A DNA stretch of 64,000 bases, from contig CM040125.1 in NCBI GenBank assembly GCA_022559845.1, positions 289,650,200-289,714,199 of the forward strand. Reading direction: 5' to 3'. Position 1 is the stretch's first letter. Each line of letters begins with the position of its first letter. The translations under genes were made by a program, and so were the position numbers. The DNA comes from Amorphophallus konjac. Taxonomy: Eukaryota > Streptophyta > Magnoliopsida > Alismatales > Araceae. Of the stretch, positions 34,746-45,619 are shown piece after piece. The notes under the pieces were generated by a model. It did no database searches. It was not told the origin of the DNA and saw only the letters and a list, made by a program, of their open reading frames with translations.

Positions 34746-34859
34746 GGAGAGCGAGGCCACTTACCGCGGGTTTTTTGCATGAAAATTATTGTTAGACGTG
34801 AATTTGTAAAAAAAAAATTACTCGTGAAAATACATTAATAGTTATATCACTCTGTATTA

Positions 34860-35372
34860 AGGGCTGTCAATGGGCCGGGCCTGGGCTGAGCTTAAGTTGA
34901 CCCGGCCCGAGCCCGACTTGTTAATATTAAGCTCGAGCTCGGGCTGGGCCCGATATTATTTAAAAAATATAAAGCCCGACTAAGGCTTGGCTCGGCCCGA
35001 CAACGTAAATAGAAAAATAAAAAAATAAAATTTAATATATTTAATAATATAAAGTTTATAATCTCACTAAATTAATTAACAAATTGATATTAATTACATA
35101 ATTTATGTGAAAAGAGAGTTTTAAATTTTCTAAGTAAAATAACATAATTTTAATTAAATAATTTTTAAATTTTAAAGTGGGAATAAAAAAAGAGAACGGG
35201 CCAGGCCGGCCCGCGGGTCAAACTCAAAGCTCGAGCCCGACCCGCGGGTCTAGTCGGGCCGGGCTTTTACGTCCGACTAAAAACCCGCGGGCCGAAAAAA
35301 ATCTTGTGGCCCGGCCCGAAATCAAGCCAAACCCGAGGGCCTGTCGGATCGGCCTGCCCCATTGACAGCCCT
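34860..35372. mobile_element. hAT-like MITE (513 bp)
   Basis: Terminal inverted repeats AGGGCTGTCAATGGG at 34860-34874 and CCCATTGACAGCCCT at the right end are perfect over 15 bp. Inside are GC-rich subterminal parts (GGGCCGGGCC, CCCGAGCTCGGGC type) and an AT-rich centre. AGGGCTGTCAA ends are common among plant hAT MITEs, which make 8-bp duplications. The flanks TCTGTATT and ACTATATA do not match clearly, so the TSD is decayed or the boundary is off by a base. Confidence 0.75.
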
Positions 35373-35529
35373 ACTATATAAACCCTAATTGTGCAAAAAT
35401 GTCATTGTCGTAATTATTCGTTATTACCCGAGAATCTAACCATGATTAATTTTAACCAGACATTGAGAAAAAATTAACATATACCTAACTAAAATAAAAT
35501 AAAATAAAATAAAATAAAAATAATTTGTA

Positions 35530-36240
35530 ACACCCTCCCCAACCTCCCACCGAAATATGCCCCCACACTCACACCCCACCGTATGCTCCCCATCCCCGTC
35601 GGAGTTAAGCCCCCTCCACCACCCCACCCTGCCACTACAACCCCCCCTCCCCAGTCCCCACCAAGGTAAATCCCCCTCCATCACCCCACCTTGTAGTTGC
35701 AGCCCCCCTCCCTGCATGAGTAAGCCCCCCACACACCCCACATCTATGCTGCCTCCTCCCGGTGGGAGTAAGCCCCCCACCAACCCTGTTTGACCCCCTC
35801 CCCACTGGAGTAGCCCCCACACCCTACCCCCCTCCCCGCTGAAGTTAGCCCCCCCCCACCCCCACACTGTGAGCCCCCCTCACCCACCAGAGTAACCCTG
35901 CCCCACCCTACCCCCTTCTCACCAGAGTAAGCCACCCCCACCCCCCACACTATATGAAACCCCCCTCCCCATCTGAGTATTCTCCCCAACCGACCCCCCC
36001 GTCCCCTCGCTGCCGGCCACCGCAGGAACCCCCTCCCCTTCCAAAACACCCGTCCCCTCATCGCCGGCCCCCCTCCCCTTCCCAAACCCCCATCCCCTCA
36101 CCCCCGGCCGCCATGGGAACCCCCATCCCCTTCCCAACTGCCCTCCCCAACCGACCCCCCTCCCCTCGCCGCCAGCCGCCGCCACGGGAATGACGCCCCT
36201 CCTCTCCCCTTCCCCATCGACACCCCTCCCACACCCCCAA
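35530..36240. repeat. C-rich (plus) / G-rich (minus) block in CACTA
   Basis: About ten diverged copies of a 40-55 bp unit with CCCTCCCC...GGAGTAAGCCCCCCAC. The minus strand has dozens of runs of three to six G. Gly- or Pro-rich open frames on both strands are compositional. A short AAAAT microsatellite precedes it (35489-35520). Confidence 0.8.
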
Positions 36241-36554
36241 CGAGAACAAATGTAGGTTAAAAAAAAGACAGAGGGTGAGGGGGGACATACCGGCGGCGAT
36301 CGTCTGAGCTTTGGCGAGGAAGGTGGGCACGGCTGCGAGCTAACACGAATGGCGGTGGGCACGATAGCAAGGACGTCGACGTTGAGGATGGCGAGGATGG
36401 CGACGGTGGCTTCTGACGACTTTGCGGCTCCGGCGGCGACGACCGGAAGCAGAGGGCAGAGGAGAAGGAGAGAGTGAGAGGGAGAGTGGGGGGGGTGGAA
36501 ATGGGGTCGGGTGGAAGGGGTGGGAGGGAGGGGCCGACGGTGGCGGGAAAGGGG
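36241..36554. other. CACTA spacer, GC-rich, nothing certain
   Basis: GC-rich with GGCGG, GGCGACG and GAGGATGGCG repeats. It could be a captured 5' exon or UTR of a host gene, but no protein family is recognisable. Confidence 0.35.
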
Positions 36555-36827
36555 GAATTTTGAGACGGAAATTTGGACGGAACTTATTTCCGTCTGAAAT
36601 TTCAGACGGATTACTTCCGTATGAATATCCGTCCTAAATTTATGACGGATATAAAGACGGAATATATTCCGTCTATAATTATAGACGGATCTTCAGAGCG
36701 AATGTAGTCTGTCGTTAATAGAGATGGAATTTGTGACAGAAACTAATCCGTCACAAATACAGACGGATATTAAGACGGAAAATATCAGTCTGAAATATCC
36801 GTCTGAAATCCCGTTTTTTTGGTAGTG
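36555..36827. repeat. CACTA right terminus and subterminal repeats
   Basis: About a dozen or more copies of the TCCGTCTGAAAT/ATTTCAGACGGA motif and relatives in both orientations, ending in CCGTTTTTTTGGTAGTG (36811-36827). It mirrors the left end; the terminal inverted repeats agree over roughly the first 29 bases apart from an indel and a few changes. Confidence 0.92.
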
Positions 36828-39792
36828 TGACTTCCCCCTCCCTCATATCGATGTTTTGATTGATAATACAGCAGGATTTGAGACTCTCTCTTTCATGGAT
36901 GGTTTTTCAGGTTATAATCAGATTCGTTTGGCTGAGGAAGATCAAGAGAAAACATCATTCACTACACCATGGGGTACATATTGTTATGTGGTCATGCCCT
37001 TTGGACTCAAGAATGCTGGAGCCACTTATCAGAGGGCTATGATGGCGATTTTTTATGACATGATTCATATTTATATTGAAGTGTATGTGGATGACCTGGT
37101 AGTAAAATCAAGGACAAGGATTGAGCACCCTGAGGTTCTAGCTAAGGTCTTGCAAAGATCACGAGAGTATCAATTGAAAATGAACCCCAAAAAGTGTGTA
37201 TTTGGCGTTTCATCAGGGAAGTTGCTTGGATTTATTGTTAGCAAAAGGGGAATTGAAGTTGATCCCAATAAGGCGAAGACCATCAGAGACATGCCTCCTC
37301 CCAAGAATTTGAAGGAAGTTCGAGGACTGATCGGGAGGTTGCAATTTATTCGCCGCTTCATCTCCCAGCACTCATAACGATGTAGGCCGTTTTACGAGCT
37401 TACTAAGCCGGGAGTCAAGTTTAATTGGGATGAGAAATGTCAGGCAGCCTTTGACGGATTGAAGGATTATCTGGCCAATCCTCCTGTCCTGAGGCCACCA
37501 ATTCCAGGCAAACCACTTATTCTCTATGTTTCTGTTATGGATGACTCTGTAGGTGCTGTCTTAGCTCAAGTGGATGAAGAAGGTAAAGAGAGGGCAGCAT
37601 ACTATTTGTCTAAACTTCTAAACCCTTGTGAGCAGAGGTACTCAGCCATAGAGAAGACTTGCGCTGCTTTAGTCTGGGTAGTTCAGAAGTTAAAACACTA
37701 TTTCTTAGCTCACGAAGTTCACCTCATTGCACGCATGAATCCGATTAAATTCCTTCTTGAAAAATCTGTTCTCACTGATCAATTAGCACGTTGACAAAGT
37801 TTCCTTTCTCAATTCGACATCACTTACATTCAACAGAAAGCTATCAAAGGTTACGCCATTGCTGAACATCTTGCTCACCACCCTCTACCCCGATTTGATC
37901 CTGTCAATTCGGAGTTTCCAGACGAAGAACTAATGTCCGTTAATCAACCCCATGATTCTATGTGGACGTTACATTTTGATGGAGCTCTAAATTCCCAAGG
38001 AAGAGGGATCGGCATGGTTCTCTTAACAGCAGAAGGGGTCACCATCCTGTTTGCTGCTCGGCTCACTTTCCCTGTCACGAACAACATAGCTGAGTATGAG
38101 GCTCTTTTGGACGGTCTTCAAACCGCTCATCAATATGGTGTTACTCACTTGCGAATTGTTGGTGATAGTTAGCGTATTCTGCGCCAGGTGCTTGTCAAGT
38201 GCCGCACTATCAATCCTAAGCTCAAACCCTACCAGGAACTTGCTTCAGCTTATGCCAAACTTTTCACCAAGTTGATCTTTGTTCACGTTCCTCGAAGCCA
38301 GAACATCCTAGCCGACGCTCTTGCTTCTTTGGCCTCTGCTCTAGTCTTCCCTCCTGAGCGTGATTTCCATGTTCCTCTCATTCATCAGCGTGACACTCCA
38401 GCTATCAAGGATCGTGCATTCCTCGATATTAGGGATAAGGTGCTCGAGAGGGTCAGGCGGAGTGAATCTCTTAAAGGCAAAGAGGTCATGTTGTTAGATT
38501 GGGAAGAAGAGTTGGCTGATGAAGAGAAACCTTGGTATTATGAGATTGCCAGATATTGCAATGATCAGTCCTATCCCGACGAAGCCACTGTCGAAGAGAA
38601 GAAAGCAATTAGAAGAGTGGCTCAACGTTATGTTTTGGTTGGAGGTGTGCTCTATAGGAGAGGACTCACGGGTGTTTTATTAAGATGCCTCGACGATGAT
38701 GAATCTTGGAAAGTTGTGGAAGAGGCGCATTCAGGAGTGTGTGGTGGTCATGTGAACAGCCAGATGTTAGCTAAGAAGATCCTTAGGCTAGGCTTCTATT
38801 GGCCAACTCTAGAAGAGGATTGCTCCATCTATGTTCGAAGGTGTGTTAAGTGCCAACTGCACGCCGACAAGATTCATTCTCCTGCTTCTTCACTCCATCC
38901 TATGTCCTCCCCATGGCCTTTCTCCATGTGGGCTTTTGATATCATTGGACCTCTTGGTGATTCGAACCTCCTGACCAAGCAAAAGTCGTTCATCCTCACG
39001 GCGACGGAGTACTTCACCAAGTGGGCGGAAGCGGAAGCTTACGTGGAGATTAAAGCATCAACAGTCTGCAAGTTCATAATGAAGAACTTCATCGCAAGAT
39101 TCGGCATCCCGAGTACCATCGTCACCGACAATGGACCTCAATTTATCTCTCAAGAGCTCAAGGATCTCTGCAACAGGTATAACATTGCATTGCATCATTC
39201 TTCTCCCTATTATCTGTAGGGCAATGGCCAAGCAGAGGCCACTAATAAAACTTTGATCAAAATTGTTAAGAAGACATGTGAGGCTAATAAATTTTCAGAT
39301 TGGCCAGACAAGCTAGTTGAAGCTCTCTAAGCCAATCGCACTTCCATTCGTACCCCTACTGGGCAAACCCCTTTCGCCCTTACTTATGGAATGGAAGCGG
39401 CAGTCCCTTATGAGATTCTCATTCCATCTTTGCGAGTACAATTGGATAAGGAACTCCCTATTGATGAGCGTCGCGATTCGCTCCTTGCTCAATTGGAACT
39501 CCTAGATGAGAAGCGTCTGGTCGCTGCTGAGCATGCGCGTGTTTATCAAAACAGGCTGTCACGATTTTATCAAAAGAAAGTAATTGAGAGAAAATTCAAA
39601 GTCGGTGAGATGGTAATCAAGAGAATTTTCGTAAAACCTGGTGGACCTCGTTCAAAACTCCAACCAAACTGGGAAGGACCATTTGTTATAAAGGAGGTTT
39701 ATCCTGGCAATGCTTATAAACTAATTAATGCTGAAGGACAAGAGCTAACTCATCCTTGGAATGGTTTGTATCTTAAGAAATATTACCCCTAA
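36828..39792 (+). pseudogene. Tat pol, C-terminal part (RT, two RNase H, integrase)
   Basis: Resumes in the pre-insertion frame with DFPLPHID. RT catalytic YVDD at 37084-37095. The first RNase H covers about 37510-37740 (LILYVSVMDDSVGAVL, YLSKLL). The second, Tat-type RNase H covers about 37963-38310 (LHFDGALNSQG, NNIAEYEALLDGL, GDS). Integrase has the HHCC zinc finger (HSGVCGGH to CVKCQLHAD, about 38728-38862), catalytic AFDIIG (38934), TDNGPQF (39124) and GQAEA (about 39228), then a C-terminal region with WEGPFVIKEVYPGNAYKL. In-frame stops end at 37377, 37794, 38172, 39219 and 39330 with no frameshift. Copy-DNA synthesis and insertion would be its jobs. Confidence 0.92.
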
Positions 39793-41231
39793 TCCAAAAT
39801 CACAAAATATATATATATAGAATTTTCCAAAATCCAAAATATATATATATATATTGAAAAGGGTTGCCATGGCACACAAGGGCTCAAGGTCTGAAAGGTC
39901 AAAATTCAGAATTCATTCATCAGTCTTGTTAACTCAAAAGGGGGTTGACACCCGCACACATTACACACTTAAACCGTGAACTCAAGTGGTGCAAAATCTG
40001 ATGGGAAGTCAAAAACCTGACTAAAGGTGAAGACGATGCTCATTCTTTTCTCTTCGGCCCATAAGGGAGGAAAGGAAGTCTCGGGGTAGATCCACCAAGC
40101 CTATCCGCCGCCCTAGTAGGTGGAAGTCAGGGCCCAAAAGGGAACAAATGCCACAAAAGCCTAAGTACAATTAGGTTTATTTTTCAGCAATACAAATCAG
40201 TTCCAAAGTGAAAGTCAAATCATGAAAAAAAAAGCATGTCAAGAGGGCAAAGTCCCCGCAAGGAAAACCTTGGGCGTATGCATGCAAAATAAATGAGGCA
40301 AAAGACAACAAAGTTTCCCTATGCCGAAGACCGAACCCCAACAGGCATAGGGTAAGGGGAAGTGGTTTTATCTAGAGCTTCTCAGAATATCTTATGGGTT
40401 CCTTATATCTTCATTTTCTTTGTGGTAAGTCATAAACCAGCAGAATGGTCAAGGCTAACCTAGGAGATTGCACCATGCGAAATCTCGGGTATAAGTTAAC
40501 TATCATCACGTCGCCCCCCCTTTTGATTAATCAAGAAAGACCAACGAATTTTAAATGGTGACCGTGTAGGATTACGAGCCCGGGTGGCTTTAACAACCCA
40601 AAGAAAAAAGAAGTAACGTCTTTGATTAAGGCACTTTTTATTGAATTCACGCCTTTCTTAAGGTCGTCTCTTTTTAAATAACGCCCACAAATATGGTTAT
40701 CTTTTCAACAAAATTCAAAAATGTTCTTCAAATTCACGCCGTCACCTAGGGCGTCTTTTATTTGAATAACGACCTAATCTAAGGCGTGTCTTTTGAAAAA
40801 TAAAAGAAAAAAAATATAAAAGGAAAAGAAAAGAAAAGAAGAAATGGGGTTTATTCTTCATATGTGTGCTTGCATTATTGCATAGGGCATCTTGATTATT
40901 GTTTACATACGTATGCTTGCGTGTCGCATCTCCCTTTATTGGTTATTTCATTTACCTTATTTGATTAAAGGCTTGGCCCCTTGACCCGCTATCCAGGTCA
41001 AAAGTAAAGGCACCCCTTGCTTATTGAGCAAGGGGCCAAGTCGAACAGATGAATTAACCTGTTTATTTGAGTGTGAACCACAGCTACAAGGCACGAAGAA
41101 CGTGGAAAAGAAGCGAAGTACACAACCACAAGTACACAACTACACAAGTGCTCAGGTAACAAAAAAGTCAATCTCATATATATATACATCATGAATACAG
41201 GTGTGAGGGTGGAGGAGTACAAGTAAGTCTC
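39793..41231 (+). other. Tat spacer after pol, hairpin units, no gene
   Basis: AT microsatellite at 39812-39855, then unique-looking non-coding sequence. Hairpin units of the Tat family occur at about 40646, 40679, 40735 and 40769. On the minus strand this contains the 3' flank of the antisense gene. No sense reading frame above 60 codons. Confidence 0.55.
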
Positions 41232-43856
41232 TCAGCTCTCGCCTCCACCCTCCTCTCTCCTACTCTCTACCTCGTCCTCGCCATCCCGAGGAGGCACTAG
41301 TGGAGGGGGCATGGGCCCCCGAGAAGAAGCTGGAACTCGAGCCTGGCCCCCTGCCTCGCTCCTCTCTCGAAGAGAAGAACCCGCCACAAAGGTGGAGCTA
41401 GTGAAGGAGTACCCCGCAGCACGAGCTCGCTCACGCCCTCGCTGGAGACGCTCCTCAGCAACTCGTAGCCGCTCCTGAACAAGGACCAGCTGGGTCCTCG
41501 AGTCTGCCAGCTCACGCTCGTGTGCTACCGCCAGCTTCTGGTACCGGGCACACTCTGACTGCTGTAGCTCGTGGTGACGGGCACGCTCTGACTGTTGTAG
41601 CTCGTGGTGACGGGCACGGTCCGCCAAGTGTTCCTCTCGCTCTCGAGCATGCTCTCGTCGCTCTAGCTCGAGGGCAACCCGCAGCTCTGCCACGTCCTGA
41701 GGCAGCTCCTCCCGTCACCTCAAGGACCGCTCCAGCTCTGTAATCCGCTGCTCGCGGATTGCCAGCTCTATCCCGGCCAGGGCAGCCTGGGTACGTGCCG
41801 CCTGTAACTGTCTGGTCTGCAAACAGGTAAACAAATCATCAGTTCCACAGTTCAAATTCATGAACTAAGCAATGCATGACGGAAGGCAAATCACTCACCT
41901 GGGCAGTCATCGCCTGCTGTCCTTCGCAGACGCAAGCAAGAGCGGCTCGAAGTTCCTCAGTCTGAAAAAAAAAGGAAAAAATGAAATTTATCAATGCATA
42001 ATTATATAATCAATAATTGAATGAGGGTTTGAGTTCTGGAATTTACCCGTGAGGCGAGGTCGCGCTCTGCAGCCTCGGCCCGTGCCACCGCTCCCGCTAG
42101 CTGCTCCGCTAGTGCGGTCACCTCTGCATTGGGTCCCCTCGAGCTGGAGGCTTCCCCTGCATCCCTCCTAACGGCTCCCTGCTGGGCACGCTGCATTCAT
42201 TAAAATCGTCAGTGGCTAATCATCAATAATTCAATAAAAATTCATTTGCATATAGAAATAATTTAAACACTCACCAGGGTCTCAAGGTCGGCCCGTGTGG
42301 CGGCCAGCTGGTCCTCCAGGCTGTGTAGGTGGGCCCGGGCATCCATCGCCGCTATGTCCCGTGCATCCTGCATTCATTACATATTAGTCACATGATAGTC
42401 ACATAAGCATTTACATTCAATTTAGAAATAATTGCATTCATACATACCCCTAAGACCCTCATCTGGGGTCGGCCGGCGTATACCTCCCAGTAGCGCCGGA
42501 GGTACTCAGAGCTGTCAGCCGCCTGGGAGGTGACTCGGGTCCCGCCTCGCCGCCAGTCAGCGTACTGCTCCTCGAACCGTACTCTCCAGTCGATCACCTT
42601 CGTGCGACCGCGCGTCTTCTTCCCGATCCCTCGTGGCTCCCCGACCTCTATCCACTCCTGGTGTAGGCCCAGGGTCCTCATCACCAGCCTAAGCCGTAAC
42701 GGCTCAATCTCGCTCAGGCAATGAACCCAGAGCTCATGCCCAAAGCGAGGTCGGCCCGCTACGACCCACGGCTGGCCCTCATCTGTCATCTCTGCATATG
42801 GTCTCCACTGCACCTGCATCCATGAACATGTGTGTGTCATCTCATCATAATCATAATAAAATCAAATAAACAAAAATGCATAACATTCATGCATACCAGC
42901 GAGGGAGGGAAGTCTCGGAACTCTCTCCGTAGCACCCACAACTCGTAGCCGAGTGGGGCACCAAAAACGACTGGCAGCCAGCGTCGTGCTAGAGGGAAAG
43001 CACCCTCACCTCCTGGCCGTGGGTCAGCACACCCCATGGGCATGTATAGATGGCTCCAAACCTGCATCCATGCATAGCATTAGTGAGGCATTCACATGCA
43101 TAATAAAAGAAAAGAAAAAAAATAAGAAATACATACCTGAAGAAAAGGTGAGAAGCCACTGACGGTCGTCTCTCGTCCTGTCCCCGTGGACAGGTCGGCT
43201 AGTAAGTGCGCCAGCAGCGCCGCTCCCCAGGCGTACCTACCGACTCCCTCTAAATCCTCGAGGATCCCTAGGAATCGGCAGTTGATGATGTCGCCCTTCG
43301 TGCCGAGCAATAGCCTCACGAGCAGCAGCAGTAGAAACCTCCTCAAGTCCCGGTCTACTCTCTCCCTGTCAGCTGAGTCCTGGCAGTAGACTGCCCTAGC
43401 CCCATCGATCAATCTATGTAAGAATCGCTCTAAGGACTCCCCTAATCTATGCCTAGCATCCCCTAAGCCCATCACTGTAGTCAGGTCGGTGCGGAAGATA
43501 GTCCTACACTCGCTAGGTGTCTCGTAAACCATCTCTAGCCCTAGCAGCCTCTGGGCAAGCTCGGTGTAGTCTGGTAAGGTGATCCCGCTCACTGCCTCCC
43601 CGTCTACCCTCAGTCCAGTGATTTTAGCTACATCCTCTAGGGTAGGAACCATATGCCCCCAAGGTATCAGGAATGCCTGGCTAGTCCTATCCCATCGCTC
43701 CCTCAGAACCTGGATAAGTGGTAGGTCGGGTCTGACTGGCTCTATGCTAAGGAAGGCCCCAAACCCCATAGCATCTACCCTGGCTCTCTGGAACTCAGGG
43801 AGGCCGTAATATGCTGCCCGGACCATGACCCAGGAGATCCGTGTCCTCATCAACCC
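41232..43856 (-). pseudogene. Antisense spliced gene with plant mobile domain (PMD-like)
   Basis: Minus-strand exons with in-frame GT-AG borders: 43856-43137, 43061-42897, 42813-42448, 42367-42275, 42190-42047, 41961-41899, 41816-41232. Every exon is a multiple of three. Exon 1 here (MGFGAFLSIEPV, FLIPWGHMVPTLEDVAKITGL) fits the plant mobile domain known from MAIL-type proteins and from antisense genes of Tat retrotransposons. Later short exons encode Ala/Arg/Glu-rich coiled coil ending MPPPLVPPRDGED. A TGA at 41717-41715 truncates the last exon after about 33 codons. An upstream exon is probable (see 44636-45013). Function unknown. Confidence 0.72.
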
Positions 43857-43861
43857 CTGCA

Positions 43862-44630
43862 CGCATAAAGAAAGAAATTTTGGTTTAATTGTTCAATTAT
43901 TCTTGTTGAAATTCACTTAATTGCCTTGGTTTGAGATGTTGATGTTTGATTTAATTAACGACCATCCCCAGGTCGTGATTTGTTTAATTGGCGCCCCTGA
44001 GGAGGGCGTGGTTTCTAAGTGAGATTGTAATTAACGACCTACCCTAGGTCGTTGCTTATCTAAGAGACGCCCCGATGGGGGGCGTGGTTTTGAGGTTAAT
44101 TTCTAATTTTCTAAAGGTTTTTTTCAATTGACGCCCGTCTCAGGGTCGTCATTTGATTAGGTAACGCCTCTGAATGAGGCGTTTTTCTTAAATGGTTTTT
44201 TGGGTTTTAATAATTTATTCTGGAATTAATGAAATGGACGACCATCCCTATGGTCGTTATCTGTTGAATTGACGCCCCGATGGGGGGCGTTGTTTTCCAG
44301 GGGTTGTGAAAATAAAATAAAAACAGCATGCGATATAAATCATGAAAAAATATATAATTGAACAAAGGCATGGAAATTAACAGCATGATTAATACGAAAA
44401 AAATGATAATTTAAATGGACGACATGCTCTAGGGCGTGTTTTCATGATGTTAATTGTTTTTCAGGAAATAAAATGAATTCATGACCCAGGTATGGGCGTC
44501 TCTTCTTGAATTCACGACACCCCTGGGGGCGTCTTCTTTCTGAGTTGCAGGTTTTTCTAGCCCGAGGGCTATGGAAATTGAAATAGAAATAAAATAAATT
44601 TCAAAAAAAAAATGGAAAGCGGGTTGGAGG
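43862..44630. repeat. Dense hairpin cluster (ACGNCC/GGNCGT units)
   Basis: At least eleven units in 620 bp. Clear examples are 43958-43976, 44033-44053 (8-bp stem), 44067-44085, 44163-44183 (8-bp stem), 44238-44257 (8-bp stem) and 44272-44290. Stem bases covary: ACGACC pairs with GGTCGT, ACGCCC with GGGCGT. It lies between the antisense gene and the acidic open frame, possibly in its first intron. No coding capacity. Confidence 0.85.
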
Positions 44631-44635
44631 CTTAC

Positions 44636-45013
44636 CTTCTAGCGTTTGGGTCTTGTCAACTCTCCCCGGAGTTCGGGCCATGGCTATCGTGGCCGCCGGG
44701 GTTGGCCACGGTGAGGCATGGCCACCGTCGTCGTTTCTCCTTCATCTCCCTCCTCTTCGTCTTCTCCTTCTTCATCCTCACCGCCTTCACCTTCTTCTTC
44801 TTCCTCATTTCCTCTTCCTTCACCTTCGTCTTCCTCATTTCCCACGGCCTCGTCGCCGTGTTCTTCTTCGTCACCGGCCATCGCCGCCGGACCTTCCTCA
44901 GCCGCCGCCGGTGGAGCCTCTACGATGGCGTCTTCCTCCACGGCTGCTTGTTCATCTTCCAAGTCCACCGTCTCCGGGGCCGAAACCCTCTGCCGTTTGA
45001 GTCCACCTGCCAT
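44636..45013 (-). CDS. Antisense acidic exon, possibly 5' exon of the PMD gene
   Basis: The frame from ATG at 45013 (MAGGLKRQRVSAPETVDLED) gives a basic start then a Glu/Ala/Gly-rich, highly acidic tract to a TAG at 44686-44684. A donor-like AGAAG/GTAAGC lies at 44636. The 378-bp length would keep frame with the 43856 exon were it not for the TAG (and a second one just before the donor). The plus-strand frame through the same region is Ser/Pro-rich and likely a shadow. No homologue recognised. Confidence 0.4.
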
Positions 45014-45619
45014 TGCTTAGGGCTAGGGTGTAGAGAGAATGAGAGAGAATGAGAAGGATAGGGGTTGGTTTCGGTTAGGGTTGCAGAAGAAGGAGAGAAA
45101 GAGGGAAAGAGGACGAAGGAAGAAGAAGAAAGGAGGGAATGTTAAGTCGAACAGTCAAAAAAAAGAATTAACGACTTAAGGAAGGCCGTGTCTTATGAAA
45201 TTAATGGGGAATGATAACCGTCGTCAGACGCATTCAATGGGGATTCATTGATGTGATGGGAGTGATGATTACTGTTTCTGAGTAACGACTATGTTTGAGG
45301 CGTTATTTATATAAAACGTGGCTTTGCTGAAGGTGTTACTTTTGGAATTTCAACGAATACTTTTTGGAATATAAATCGAATTCACGCCTTGTCCTAAGAT
45401 GTTATTCAGTTAACGCCCATATCTGAAGGCGTCAATTATGAGAGATCAATCATTGAAGACGACGTACGTTGAGGCGTCATTTATAAAATTAACGACATTG
45501 ACTGAGTCGTTATTTGCAACAGAACCGCAAAGTTATTGGAAGATTTGATCAGAAACACTGTGTTATTGGCTCAATCAGAAAATTATCATTGATTTATTGG
45601 AAGAAAGATCACATTGCAT
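45014..45619. other. Intergenic spacer between two antisense genes, hairpin units
   Basis: Purine-rich stretch then six hairpin-like units at about 45169, 45285, 45384, 45413, 45452 and 45491. Likely the promoter side of the PMD gene and the 3' side of the next antisense gene. No open frame supported. Confidence 0.5.

Larger units (their letters stand above)
18987..36827 (-). mobile_element. CACTA (En/Spm) DNA transposon, 17.8 kb
   Basis: Termini are CACAACCAG at 18987 and the reverse complement of CACTACCA at 36827, followed on both sides by a GCGGGATTTCAGACGG or CGGGATTTCAGACGG type sequence. Both genes, transposase (TNP2-like) and an accessory Transposase_24-type protein, are on the minus strand, so the element's 5' end is at the right. 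It also holds a satellite array, a captured host gene fragment, a MITE and purine- or pyrimidine-rich blocks. The left terminus has A instead of T at base 4 of CACTA. Confidence 0.95.

Noticed and set aside
34434..36362. Several Gly-, Pro- and Ser/Leu-rich open frames on both strands
   Set aside because: Composition of G-rich and C-rich repeats keeps frames open; no domain, and frames overlap on both strands.
44612..45052. Plus-strand Ser/Pro or Phe-rich frames opposite the acidic exon
   Set aside because: Mirror of the Glu-rich minus-strand frame. The minus strand has a donor site and a neighbouring codirectional gene.
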